Part shown: positions 1-9,940 of the stretch, one piece after another | Layout: every line of letters begins with the position of its first letter | Numbering within the stretch: the first letter of the stretch is position 1 | Assembly (NCBI GenBank): GCA_949987705.1 | Contig: OX465283.1 | Coordinates: 132,644,101 to 132,708,100, forward strand | Length of the DNA: 64,000 nucleotides | Reading direction: 5' to 3' | DNA from: Thereva unica | Lineage: Eukaryota; Arthropoda; Insecta; Diptera; Therevidae | Made by a program: the position numbers and the translations under genes | Notes under the pieces: generated by a model | What the model was told of the DNA's origin: nothing | What the model saw: the letters and a program-made list of their open reading frames with translations, nothing else | Databases searched by the model: none

Positions 1-1690
1 TTCTGAGAAACAGTGAGGCTCTGCCTCTGGATCAGCCCTAATTAATTCGATTTCCGTACATCATCTAACTACCATCCGCACCAATCCATCACGTTACCAC
101 ACCATCTCCCAAGACGTCTTCAAGATGCCGGTAAAAACAGTTACTCGTTACCATTTTTTGTCAATCGCTCAATCAACTCGACTGCATTGAAGTGTCCATT
201 CAGATCTGGCACCAAGAACACCAGGGGCTCCGGCAGTTGGGATGGCGTTTCTGGAATACCAATGGGGCAGCCCCCTTTTAGCGCTTCGGACTTGGCGCAT
301 AATAAGCCAAGAAAATCGCGCCATTTTCGGCGTTTCTTGCTTTTCTTGAGAGAAATTTTCACGCAGAACTTTAATTAGATTTTTTTTCACCTTGCTAAAG
401 GTACGTATTGATAGGAAGGAAGGTGCTTCACGCGGATGCGTTTAATTGCTGCGATGCGATGAAGCTTGTGCCCGATGACTGTTAGGCCTTCAGGGGTTTT
501 CTTACCGCTAGATAGGGGAATGGACAAGACGGAAATTGCCGGTTCTGATGGCTTTCTCATTCATCACGTTGTTGGAAAAAATCTTTACAAAACTTATTGA
601 CTTTCAGGTTAACAACTATTCCTACACATGACATGTGACTGGCATGTTTAAGCGGTACTCAGGCATTGAAGACACTTTTTTGCTGACCAGATTTACAATT
701 TTTCATATTTGGAAGGAGATGCTTAAGGTATCCATGCATGTCATTGTCAAATGCCTGGCGAAGTAACTGTTTTGTTTAAGTGGAATAAATCAGTGGGTCA
801 CAACAACCCACTGGAGATCTGCGGTGAAATATTATATGCAATCAACAAGGAAGTTGCTGGGAAAGTTCTTCGTATATCTATCATGGTCATGTTTTTTTGT
901 AGAAGTCCCAATGATAGCCTAGGTGCGAATATACATTATTTTCCATGGACAAACAATGTTTGCAGAAACTCCGAGTATTAGGGTCGATCTGGTACTGGAC
1001 TAGATATCGAAATCTCGTTCCACTCTTTTAATGCTGTGATTTGACAGGATGTAAAATAACAAATGCTGGCTATATTTAGTTTAAAATACGTCAATGATTA
1101 ATGATTATAAATTAAATACTGATAAGTTTTTACAGCCTAACGGATTCGTAGGATTAATAAAGGAATACACTTTTTAAATATTCCCACAAAAACTTATTTG
1201 TTATAAACGAAACACAGTTATCGCGGTTATCGCTTGCAATTTAATATATCACACTATTAAATTTTATTTATATAGCTTTTTAATTCACTATTTAATCAAA
1301 ACTTTCCGAATTGGATCACTTTTATCACTTTAGAACGCTTTCATAGCTTTTCAAGCCAAACTAACAGTTCGTCCAAACCCTAGTAGATGGCGCATAAACC
1401 ATCACACTACCCCCTTCTTAGGAACAGTTGTTCATCCTGGATGATATGGGCACAGCCTGTCTATGTGCACATTTTTCTTCGTTGCCTTAGGTCCTTGTTG
1501 AATCCTGTATCGTTGAACTGTGTTAGGATTTTACGGGACCGCTCCCATTGACGCTGAAGTTTCGGAGACTTCCTTTCTGTCGCCGAGGGGTGAACAGCCA
1601 AACGAGGTTACCTTCCTGATATCCGCTACAGTTTGCTCGGAGGTCGAGCCTTGATTTGATCCTGTCACTATCTTAAGATTCTTCCTTGCG
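1..1690. other. No recognised gene
   Basis: I see no recognisable coding sequence, RNA gene or element boundary in this stretch. It is AT-rich, especially 1020-1400. One open frame of 73 codons on the minus strand (141-362) has no motif I know, and overlapping frames of equal length exist on both strands, so I do not call it a gene. The right part may be 3' flank or terminal-repeat sequence of the Gypsy remnant that begins near 1690, but I could not pair a second long terminal repeat with it. Confidence 0.5.
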
Positions 1691-1696
1691 ATTCTT

Positions 1697-2235
1697 CTAT
1701 CGATCACGAAGTTCACCTGTATAACCGGTAGTAGATTCGTTGGTTTCCACAGGTATCCAAAATATCTGTTCAAAAATTACACTAGAAGGGGTTTGTCCTG
1801 TGGAATTATGAACTGATGTCCAATATGGCATTGAAAAAATTTTGATGTAGCTGCCCCAGTCGCGCTGGTGCTGGTTAACAACTTTTTTTAGATGCCCTAG
1901 CATTGTCCTATTGAATCGTTCTACCATTCTATTGAACTGTGGGTGAAGGGGCGTCGTCCTTGTCATCTTGGGATTCTTAGTTTCTCCATTGGTTATTATA
2001 ATGAAGCTCATGGGGAACACCAAAGCTGCAGATCCAACTTCTCACTAACTCCCATGCAACAGTGATTGTTTCCTTATTTGAAATGGCATATGCTTCGGGC
2101 CAATTACTGAAGTAGTCCGTGACCACCAAAGTGTAACGATTTCCTCAGCCTGACGATCGAAAAGGTCCCACCACATCGATTGATATTCTTTCAGATGGGA
2201 CTCTTGTTGCTGGCATAAAATGTGCATTTACGACA
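1697..2235 (-). pseudogene. Gypsy integrase catalytic core, broken
   Basis: Integrase joins retroelement cDNA to host DNA through a D-D-E triad. A piece ending near 2150 reads RISIDVVGPF, the segment carrying the first D. The next piece reads FGVPHELHYNNQ, where family members usually have HSDQ; the second catalytic D is replaced by N, followed by a stop. The last piece (ORF 1697-2023) reads TTPLHPQFNRMVERFNRT and keeps the E of the third motif, then HQRDW and TGQTPSSVIF. At least two frameshifts and the missing D make it inactive. Confident for the family, not for the subfamily. Confidence 0.85.
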
Positions 2236-2760
2236 CCATTCTGCAACATCATACCGCATGTGAAGCCAATATAACCTATCTTCTATTTTTTCCAGAGTGT
2301 TGTTGATTCCCAGTTGTCCTCCTGATGCGCCACTATGGCACTCCTCTATAATATATTATATTGTAGCGCGAGGAACTAGTACTTGCCATCGGTGAGAGGC
2401 ACCATCAGCGGTCTCCCGTTTGCGCTTCAATACTTCTCCCTCGATGTGCAATGAACCCCATTGGAGCCAATAGCTCTTCACGGTTTCGCTCCTTTCTACG
2501 ATGGCCTTCCATTCAGGTTTCTCCTTCAGTACTCCTTCCATGCCAGAATCGGGGAAACATCTGGGTCATCTCGTTGCGCGCCGCGCAGTCCTTGATCCTC
2601 CCCTGTCGTTGGCTCAACAATCGTCCTTTGACCCTTTTCCTCGATGCACCGAATGTATACAATCTGGTACGCAAGGTCGCCGAGAGAAGGCATCTTCATT
2701 TTCATGGTTTCTTCCCTTTCTGTGTCTCTCAACTCATCTTGCTACTTGTCCTTCAGGATT
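2236..2760 (-). pseudogene. Gypsy RNase H-integrase linker with HHCC zinc finger, broken
   Basis: On the minus strand, the ORF at 2356-2541 reads VERSETVKSYWLQWGSL, a stretch typical of the region between RNase H and integrase in arthropod Gypsy elements. After a stop the frame continues with ECHSGASGGQLGINNTLEKI and later WLHMRYDVAEWCRKC, matching the H-x-H and C-x-x-C spacing of the integrase zinc finger. Upstream, 2526-2732 carries the end of the decayed RNase H connection. It joins the RT end and the integrase core of the same copy. Confidence 0.75.
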
Positions 2761-3000
2761 TTTGAATTGCATCGACTTTTTCGTCTGGCTTCGGGTATGG
2801 GAGTACTGGTGCTTGACAAAGTCCTCGCTTCTATGCATCTCCATCTTGCTCGCACTGCATTTGTCCAGATTAGGTTTTCTTTTTTCTGTCAGTTTATGTA
2901 AATCCTTAGCTATGTAGGTAAAATTCCTGAAGAAGGCCTATAATAGGTGGCAAGTCCCAAGAAGCTTCGAAGTTCGGGTTTATCCTTCGGATTGCGCCTA
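2761..3000 (-). pseudogene. Gypsy reverse transcriptase C-terminal fragment
   Basis: The minus strand reads KPELRSFLGLATYYRP and, after a single frameshift, FFRNFTYIAKDLHKLTEK. This is the conserved end of Gypsy reverse transcriptase (usual form: LRSFLGL..YYRRFI.NFA.IA.PL..L). The polymerase catalytic centre upstream is absent, so only the end of the domain survives. It is collinear with the integrase pieces at lower coordinates. Confidence 0.8.
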
Positions 3001-3421
3001 TTCTTAAATGCTGTTTTCTTAATTCTTTCGTACGATTCACGGAGAATTGGTCGTTCAAGTTACTGAACAAAAGATCAGATAAAGATCGTTAATAGTGGTT
3101 CTCTAAATTCAGCCCATATTCAGAGCTGAGTGTTTCGGGGCTGTTTTCTCTGAATGTATGTATATCAGTTATATGTGTATCTTCTTCTTAGCAACTGATC
3201 AGCGGCTTTGACAGTGAAAAAACAACAATCCTGGAACTAGAACTATTGCTATCTGAATAATAACGTTATCGACGAAAAACTACCTTGCAAAGTATTTCCC
3301 CCTAAAGGGAAGACAAATATCGGGGAACAAATGCGCGAAATTTTGTGACTGAACCTATTGTTAATCCACGTTAAATAGTATCAAATCATATTTCTCAAGA
3401 ACTAAATTCCTTCTTATTAAA

Positions 3422-3652
3422 TCAAATGCTAAAACACATGTGTACAAGAAACCCGCACGATTCCCGAGATAGCACATCTCCAAATTCATGATCCAATATA
3501 TCATATTTAAATCGATAAATTCTGTATTTCATGTCGTTTACGGTGATTTGCAAATGAAGTTTACACGCCGAACGATCTGCATCCCCTTGCTGGATCCTTG
3601 TGCCAACGCCAAGTTCGTTCCACTCATAACTCTTGCTTCTGTCGAAAATCAT
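3422..3652 (-). pseudogene. Possible Gypsy gag/protease remnant
   Basis: A 76-codon minus-strand frame reads CKLHLQITVNDMKYRIYRFK followed by YDILDHEF. This resembles the strand after the active-site loop in retroelement aspartic proteases, which often reads ITVN...YDIL.HEFI. The DTG active-site triplet itself is not visible. It lies upstream of the RT end on the same strand, where the protease of this Gypsy copy would be. A second minus-strand frame at 3721-3924 is unrecognised and may be gag. Tentative. Confidence 0.3.
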
Positions 3653-4014
3653 TAAAGAGCGACTTTTGATAGGTAGAAAAGGTGAGCCTCGAGACGATTC
3701 TTTTTTTCACTTTCGCACTGTCAAAAATCGCCATTGGCTCGATTAATCAATGTTTTGTACGAGCTGGGAACTGTGATTTTTTCTTCTTCTGTGCTGCTAA
3801 TTCTGGGGTCTTCTTGTCCTCTTTTGAGTTTTAACAGAAGGATTTTGACTTTTACAAAAGAAAGATTCAATAAATTTCTTCCAATTCTTGTAACTGTGGC
3901 GGTATTGAATTTCTTAATTTGCATGATTAAAGAACAAAAAAAGTAATTTACTGAAGAGTCGCTTATGTTTCATGTGGAAGAAAGTTTGTATTGTGAGTTT
4001 TAACTTTAGATATT

Positions 4015-4620
4015 TCTTCTTCTTCTTCTTTGATCCGTTAGCTGGCGGTCCGAGCGGGACGTCCCCGCAACGGATACGCTGCTGTCGGTGCCGCTGGGTC
4101 CCGAACTCTATTCACGATTTAATCTCTGTCAGAATGGTTTTGAGCTACTAGAAATACTGGAACATAGAACGACGATCACAGAGACGAAAAAGACAAAATT
4201 ATTTAAGAATTTTCTCATGGGACGTTCGAACTGCGTATACTCGAGCTGCACAACATCTATCTAATACCCTGCCCATGTATAAAGCTAACTTTACTGCCAT
4301 TAAAAAGATGCGATAATCTGTTGGAGTTTTGCCAAAGCATATATTAAAGCTGTCATGCAAGACACTCAGTTCTAGGGGTAGATTTGATGGCCAGCAAAAG
4401 GATTAAGCCTATACCTTTATAGGCTTTAAAGCAATAAATGAGAGACCCTTCGTGTACGAGGTAAATATAATAACATAATCTTCATAAGCGTTCATACTCC
4501 TACAGAAGAGTCCCCGGACGTTTAAAAAGAAGAATTCTTCGGAATTGTTAAAATCATTTTGGGAGATTTGAACGTCAGAGACCAGATGCCAATGGTCGAT
4601 GACAGTTGGACACACCTAGA
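4015..4620 (+). pseudogene. RTE-like non-LTR endonuclease remnant
   Basis: The plus strand holds scattered endonuclease pieces in the expected order: a decayed GT(W)NVRTL-like start near 4210, SKRIKP near 4395, IGFKAINERPFVYE at about 4420-4465, FISVHTPTEESPDV at about 4480-4520, and ILGDLNVRD at about 4555-4582. This order (NVRTL, GFKAINERL, H.PTEEKD, GDxNAK) is the apurinic-endonuclease-type domain of RTE-like non-LTR elements, which nicks the target for reverse transcription. Frames shift between pieces and stops intervene. The sequence right of 4590 is no longer recognisable. Confidence 0.7.
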
Positions 4621-5620
4621 AAATACTTTAGTAGTGCTGCTGGCTCCACCTGAGGTAAAAATTCTGGCTACTGAGCAACGAGGAAGCGAGGAGAAAAGCA
4701 AAGAACAGAGAAAACAAGAGAGTTCACAAACGGACACAGAAAGTCTGGGAGAAAAATCTCGTTTGGGAACTAGAATAGTACAGATGGCAGAAGCTGTAAC
4801 AGGCTTTTGACGTGCATTGCAGAGACGAAAAAAATACGCAAGCCGAATAAGGCAACTGATCGGAGCTTGGCAATGTTTGCGGAGCAGAGGGCCCAATCCG
4901 ACTCAACGTTACGTTCAAAAGTTGGCTTCCAACGGTTTCGTCAATACCGACATTAGCCCGAACTTGTCCAAATACGAACGTTGGACGCTTGACATTGCAC
5001 CCTTGTAGCTCCAGCATCGGCCACACGATGCGTCCTACCATCAGAGGGTGTTCATAGCATAGCGTGTAGAGCCGACTTAAGCTTAAAGTGAATGAAATAA
5101 GAAACCGTGAATAAAATAAATAAGTGGTGCGTATGTCAGTGGGCATAACCCACACCCTTAAAGGGCGGCATTGGCGGAGGGGCACAGGGTGGCAAATTGA
5201 CTAAGCGCGGCTCGCTAATATAACCCCTATTAATAGACTTTAAAGCCGCATAAGACGACATATGTATATATAGGACGTAGGTAGCCCTAATAAGGCATCC
5301 CGCCGGCTTAATCGGTTAATCGACTGATTAACATAATTCACTTGTTTCAGGAGGCTCAACACCCCGACGACCCTGTCTCGCACTAACCCTGATGGTTGTG
5401 GCTCGGGAGACTACTTAAAAAATGAGCTCATACAACATCCAGGAGTTCACACCCAAGGTTCAGTGCCTCCTGCTCGTTCATCTTCCAGACTACTCTTAAC
5501 TCATCATATCCTTCTATCTTCGAGCTAAACTCACTACTACACATTGCTCTATGACGTGAATGACTTAATGGACTGATAGTACAAAGAGGAACACCTAAGC
5601 TGAGGCCTTCACATAAAAAA
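4621..5620. other. No recognised gene
   Basis: No domain could be recognised. Frames up to 153 codons exist on the minus strand (4724-5185) and overlapping plus-strand frames exist at 4559-5008, but neither contains motifs I know. The segment lies between two pieces of RTE-like sequence and may be degenerate filler of that element. The text at 5340-5440 is moderately GC-rich. Confidence 0.4.
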
Positions 5621-5623
5621 AAT

Positions 5624-5700
5624 GGTCATAGTAGAACTGTACAAAGCCATGAAATATTTCGGCATCCCTTATAAGTTGACAAGATTGACTAGGTTGAGCA
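5624..5700 (+). pseudogene. RTE-like reverse transcriptase fragment
   Basis: A short plus-strand frame reads VELYKAMKYFGIPYKLTRLT, matching the RT segment usually written AL..FGIP.KLIRL in RTE-like elements. It ends where LOA-like RNase H sequence begins, so an element junction lies near 5700. It is only about 25 codons long and carries no catalytic residues. Confidence 0.65.
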
Positions 5701-6371
5701 TGATGACCAGTAAGCGGCAATTAGAGCGATAAGGTCCCGTAGGACCAAGTCGAAATTAGTTTGGGACTGCCAACGTGCTCTTCATGAGTTGGGCGTTCTC
5801 AATCAAATTACACTTGTCTGGGTCCCGGGTCACCGGGACTTCGAAGGCAATGAAAGTGCGGATGCCCTGGCTAAACAGGGCTCTGATTTAGAATTCATTG
5901 GTCCAGAGCCGGCTATTGGGGCACCGTCCAGCTTGCTGCAAAGGGCCCTGGCCGATCGGACTTTGATGAAACATATTGAACGCTGGAGGTCCGCGCCTGG
6001 ACTGGCCAACTCTAAGCGGTTCCTTCCAGTGCCGTCCCCTAAGACGGCCAAGGAATTATTACGGCGCAGTAGGAGTGATGTTAGGACACTTGTTGGCTTA
6101 ATTACCGGACACTGTGCCCTAAATTACCACTTATGGAAGATAGGAAGGGCCGAGGACCCTACATGTAGGCTTTGCCTAGAAGAGGATGAGTCTGCCCTCC
6201 ATGTTCTCTGTGAGTGCCCTGCAATAGCGAGGAGCAGGGTCTCTTTGTTTGAGAAGTCCCTGCTCGAACACTCAAGTCTAAGCGACAAACCACTAGGCAG
6301 ACTGCTGAACTTGTTCAGGCGGTCTGGCCTACAAATATGAGGTGTAGGGGTTGTAGTACAATAGGCCAACT
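5700..6371 (+). pseudogene. I/LOA-like non-LTR element: RNase H and C-terminal zinc motif
   Basis: From about 5705 the plus strand reads AAIRAIRS, then continuously WDCQRALHELG, LVWVPGHRDFEGNESADALA and so on to a stop at 6341-6343. WVPGH followed by NESAD is the last part of a type I RNase H domain, which removes the RNA template. Downstream, CRLCLEEDESALHVLCECPA is the C-x-x-C...H-x-x-x-C motif found at the C terminus of RNase H-bearing I/LOA-like elements. The N-terminal ORF2 domains are missing. The 3' untranslated part is interrupted by foldback element A at 6375 and resumes at 8164. The 183-codon frame is the best-preserved of this family in the window. Confidence 0.85.
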
Positions 6372-6400
6372 TAATAGTCCATTCAAAACGCGGGGGGGGG

Positions 6401-7250
6401 TGTTCCAAAATAACACCGTTAAGAAAATCGAACCCTAAAGGTTTTTGGGGTCGCTGATCACGAAAATCGAGGTCCCGCGGTCCCAAAATTAGGGCGTCAT
6501 CCCTAAAAATGCAAAAAACACCCCTTTTTAGGGGGTTTTCGCGATTATTTCAATAATAATGAAAACTAATGCGATGAAATGCACTTTTTGCGAAGGGGGT
6601 AGATTTATACTAAATTTAGGCGAGCTTAATGGTAAGGGGTACCCCTAAAGGGTTGAAAGTACCCCTAAATTGGCGAAAAATTGCAAAAATTGTAAAAAAA
6701 AATTTTTACAAGTTTTTGCTTCAAATTCGATTGTGGGCGTACTGTCAGGCAAAAATAAATTATTTTCAACCCTTAAGGGGTTAAAACTACCCCTACTATA
6801 TAGTTAATTGAAAACTAGGGGTGGGGGGTGTTCCAAAATAACACCGTTAAGGAAATCGAACCCTAAAGGTTTTTTGGGGTCGCTGATCACGAAAATCGAG
6901 GTCCCGCGGTCCCAAAATTAGGGCGTCACCCCTAAAAATGCAAAAATCCCCCTTTTTAGGGGGTTTTCGCGATTATTTCAGTAATAATGAAAAATAATGC
7001 ACTTTTTTAAATATTTATTTGCGAAGGGGGTTGATTTATACTAAATTAAGGCGAACTTACTATAATAAAAACAACTTTATATAAAAAAAATTAAAAAAAT
7101 TTTTTTTTGCTTTTTGTTTGAAATTTGTTCAAAAGGTATTATCAGCAAAAAATTAATGTTTTCAACTCTTAAGGAGGTAAAACTACCCCCACATTAAAAT
7201 TGTAATTGGAACAAATTGAAATTTATTGTTTTACATTAAAATTTTATATT
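6401..7250 (+). repeat. Tandem pair of 428-bp units, left arm of foldback A
   Basis: Unit 1 begins at 6401 and unit 2 at 6829. Both carry, in order, AACACCGTTAAG, CCTAAAGGTTTTT, GGGGTCGCTGATCACGAAAA, CCGCGGTCCCAAAATTAGGG, a short C/G-rich hairpin around CCCCTTTTTAGGGGG, and GCGATTATTTCA. Unit 2 diverges after about 7100 and lacks the sequence before the end that unit 1 has. Confidence 0.85.
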
Positions 7251-7254
7251 TGAT

Positions 7255-7365
7255 GAAATATTATTAAAACATCTCTTTCCTTCTGCCACCCGCCAGCCGC
7301 TGTCCGCCCTGTTCCGCCCGCGCCTCTTGCGCCACACGCTTGCTGATGTCCCTCACCCACCCCGC
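7255..7365. other. GC-rich core of foldback A
   Basis: Between the two arms lies about 110 bp that is C-rich on the plus strand (CCGCCAGCCGCTGTCCGCCC and following text) inside an otherwise AT-rich element. It has no counterpart in either arm. It may be a captured foreign segment, for example gene-derived. One minus-strand frame is open through it, but it is too short to identify. Confidence 0.5.
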
Positions 7366-8137
7366 AGTACGGCCACAATGGAATTTGAAGCAAAAACTTG
7401 AAAAAATTTTTTTTTACAATTTTTGCCATTTTTCGGCAATTTAGGGGTACTTTCAACCCTTTAGGGGTACCCTTACCATTAGGCTCACCTAAATTTAGTA
7501 CAAATCAACCCCCTTCGCAAATAAATATTTAAAAAAGTGCATTAGTTTTCATTATTACCGAAATAATCGCGAAAACCCCCTAATAAGGGTTTTTTTTGCA
7601 TTTTTAGGGGTGACGCCCTAATTTTAGGACCGCGGGACCTCGATTTTCGCGATCAGCGACCCCAAAAACCTTTAGGGTTCGATTTTCTTAACGGTGTTAT
7701 TTTAGAACACCCCCCTAGTTTTCAATTAACTATATTGTAGGGGTAGTTTTAACCCCCTAAGGGTTGAAAATAATTTATTTTTGCCCGACAGTACGCCCAC
7801 AATCGAATTTGAAGCAAAAACTTGAAAAAAAAAATTTTTTTACAATTTTTCGCCAATTTAGGGGTACTTTCAACCCTTTAGGGTACCCCTTACCATTAAG
7901 CTCGCCTAAATTTAGTATAAATCTACCCCCTTCGCAAATAAATATTAAAAAAAGTGCATTTCATCGCATTAGTTTTCATTATTATTGAAATAATCGCGAA
8001 AACCCCCTAAAAAGGGGTGTTTTTTGCATTTTTAGGGGTGACGCCCTAACTTTGGGACCGCGGGACCTCGATTTTCGTGATCAGCGACCCCAAAAACCTT
8101 TAGGGTTCGATTTTCTTAACGGTGTTATTTTGGAACA
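7366..8137 (-). repeat. Tandem pair of 428-bp units, right arm of foldback A
   Basis: These are inverted copies of the left-arm units, ending at 7709 and 8137, with the same 428-bp spacing. The left of the two is shortened where it meets the GC-rich core. The outer copy matches unit 1 of the left arm closely. The apparent ORFs here and at 6124-6486 share the same start (MGPRDLDFRDQRPQKPLGFD) only because the arms are inverted copies. Confidence 0.85.
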
Positions 8138-8163
8138 CCATAACGCGCGTTTTGAATGGACTA

Positions 8164-8215
8164 TAATGGCCGCAGTACCTTTGGACCTAATACCTCACAC
8201 GGGGGAAAAAAAAGA
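8164..8215 (+). mobile_element. Continuation of the LOA-like 3' untranslated end
   Basis: TGGCCGCAGTACCTTTGGAC and the following CCTAATACCTCAC resume the LOA-like 3' end after foldback A. The counterpart at 43,864-43,904 reads TGGCCACACTACTTTTCGAC and then CCAATTCCTCAC. The segment ends in an A-rich run (8205-8220), as expected for a non-LTR tail. Confidence 0.7.
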
Positions 8216-8824
8216 AAAAATGATGACCAGTGTTGGAAGCAAAGTAAAGATATCCAGAACACCGTCAAGACCAATCAACATCTTTAATGGGCTCCGGCAA
8301 GATCGGCATTTCGACCAAACGTACAAAAAAAATCTTTTCTGGTTTTTTGTGGCGAAGAAGAATTTTTTTTAAGAAAATTGTTGCTGTAACGAAAAAACTG
8401 CGGTGTTCATCCCTACCCACAAAGGTGACGGTGACCTGTACAATCCCCGACTGGCCATTTAGCTGCGGTAAGAGTGGGTGACGAAGGAAATCAATAAAGT
8501 AAGTACCCCATTTTGGGTTTCAGGTTTATGCCTAGCAGCGATAGCGTACATCAAGAAAATATAAATAAATTACTCCTCGGTAGACTACGTGGAAAACGAG
8601 GTCGAACATCATAATTTGGCGAAAGAAACAAGAAAAACGTACTATTATCAGGATTATTTTCCTGGTCAGCAGTTTGACAACAAGGGTCTTTAAGCCTTGT
8701 TTTGAGAAAAAATAGAAACCTGTTTTGTTCAATATTTAATATACATAATGTACAATACATTGACAATCTCTCTGTTATGTTGAATTGCTTTGCGTGCAAA
8801 TACGCTTTTGAAAAGCCAAAAACT
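8216..8824. other. No recognised gene
   Basis: Only short frames with no recognisable domain occur. The frame at 8287-8481 is rich in K and aromatic residues, as expected of AT-rich noncoding DNA. I see no element boundary here except the A-rich tail at the left edge. Confidence 0.4.
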
Positions 8825-9641
8825 AGAAAAATTCTTAGCAGTGTATGGAAGGCGGAAAAATTTAGGAGAAATGCTACATAAACAAGGAAAAATCGAGAAT
8901 ACCGCAGCAGATGACCGGAAAGGGGGCGGGGCAGCCAAAATGTGGGTTTTGGGGGGTTAAACGTGTTTTTTTACGATTTCTGAGAAAAGTAGACCTCCTA
9001 TCTAAAAACGTTAAATGTAAACGTTGTAGATAATTAAAAGATCTAGAGCTTTTGTTTAAACCATTTTTCGACATAACCTCAAAAAATGGAGAAAAACGTG
9101 AAAAACCGTGAAGTTTTTCGTTTATCATTTTTATCCTTCACAAAAATGATCCAATTTTTATGAAATTTGAGGAAAATGTAGATTTTCATGTTTCGAAAAG
9201 GCCCAATTTTTTTCAAAGCGATTGGTTGATTCGTTTTGTTTTTATGACCTTAATTTAAAAAAAAGGCCCCATTTTCAATCAAAAAAGTTGGCGAAGGAAT
9301 TTTTGATTTTTAAAATTTTGAAGACGGATTTTTTTTCGTTGAATCCTCTACTCTCAAAATAGAAAAACATCGATAAAAATTCCAAAAGCCAAAAACATTC
9401 TTTATCTCTCTTTGATATAAAGCTTTTAGAGTCGTGCGAAACTGTAAGTTTAAAGTAATATATTATAAGGGAGCTTCATGTAACAGTTTCAGATGTGAAA
9501 AAATTTGTTTAAACAATTATTTCACTACAGTTTTAGGCCTGCGCACATCATCTGCTGCGGTGCTCTCGATTTTTCCTTGTTTATGTAGCATTTATACTAA
9601 ATTCTCCCATGTACTGCTAAGAATTTTTTTTTTCTCAAAAA
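8825..9641. repeat. Inverted repeat, about 90-bp arms, 630-bp loop
   Basis: The left arm (8825-8914) contains GCTACATAAACAAGGAAAAA and CGCAGCAGATGA. The right arm (9548-9641) contains the inverted text TCATCTGCTGCGG and CCTTGTTTATGTAGCA. The match extends over most of 90 bp with scattered differences and a length change near the poly-A/T part. The loop holds no recognisable gene, only AT-rich sequence with short frames. It looks like a degraded MITE or foldback, but I could not define termini or a TSD. Confidence 0.7.
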
Positions 9642-9918
9642 TTATCTTCACTGGTCTATTAATGCGAGACCGATTAAGTCAACATTGTTATATACATATT
9701 GGACATTGCTACAACGAGCTGATCCTTTTCAATAGTTGGTAAGTTTTGCTTATTATTATATTTTCAAATCAATTTAAAGTTATATACTTTGCACATTCTC
9801 CAACTTAATTTCTCTGCATAAGTTCAAATATTATAATGATTTTAATTTAGCACTTCAATGTTTGATGGTTGTTTTTTAGGTTGATGTGCAACGATACGCA
9901 CCTTGGTGCCAGGGCAGG

Positions 9919-9940
9919 TTTTTTTTTTTTTTTTTTTTTT
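9919..9940 (+). repeat. Poly-T tract of 22
   Basis: This is an uninterrupted run of 22 T. Read on the minus strand it could be the poly-A tail of a retroposed sequence lying to its right (towards 10,800). No source gene could be recognised. Confidence 0.8.

Larger units (their letters stand above)
1690..3000 (-). mobile_element. Ty3/Gypsy retrotransposon remnant (RT end, RNase H trace, integrase)
   Basis: Read on the minus strand, this block follows Gypsy Pol order: the end of reverse transcriptase near 2990, a decayed connection/RNase H stretch near 2750, the integrase zinc-binding region near 2250-2500, then the integrase core down to about 1690. Several frameshifts and stops separate the pieces, so no continuous Pol can be read. 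A possible protease piece further upstream (3422-3652) would fit the same element. Ty3/Gypsy assignment rests on the RT-RNaseH-IN order and integrase wording; the exact lineage is not determined. No paired terminal repeats were found. Confidence 0.8.
6375..8163. mobile_element. Foldback element A, 1.79 kb palindrome with tandem units
   Basis: The left end TAGTCCATTCAAAACGCG (6375-6392) is repeated inverted at the right end (to 8163). TAA flanks both ends (6372-6374 and 8164-8166), consistent with a 3-bp target-site duplication. Inside, each arm has two head-to-tail units of 428 bp. The left units start at 6401 and 6829 with the same TGTTCCAAAATAACACC text. The right units, inverted, end at 7709 and 8137. 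The arms run 6375 to about 7200 and about 7380 to 8163, around a GC-rich core. No transposase frame is visible, so it is presumably non-autonomous. It interrupts a LOA-like 3' end. A 3-bp TSD is known for PIF/Harbinger elements among others; superfamily assignment is open. Confidence 0.85.

Noticed and set aside
4724..5185. A 153-codon minus-strand frame as a gene
   Set aside because: It has no recognisable domain, low-complexity wording rich in S/L/C, and lies between RTE-like remnants. It fits a chance frame.
6124..8372. Two long frames that share the start MGPRDLDFRDQRPQKPLGFD (minus at 6124-6486, plus at 8052-8372), looking like a conserved protein family
   Set aside because: They are the two inverted arms of foldback A read in mirror orientation. 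One runs into unrelated LOA-like sequence, so the similarity is of DNA, not protein.
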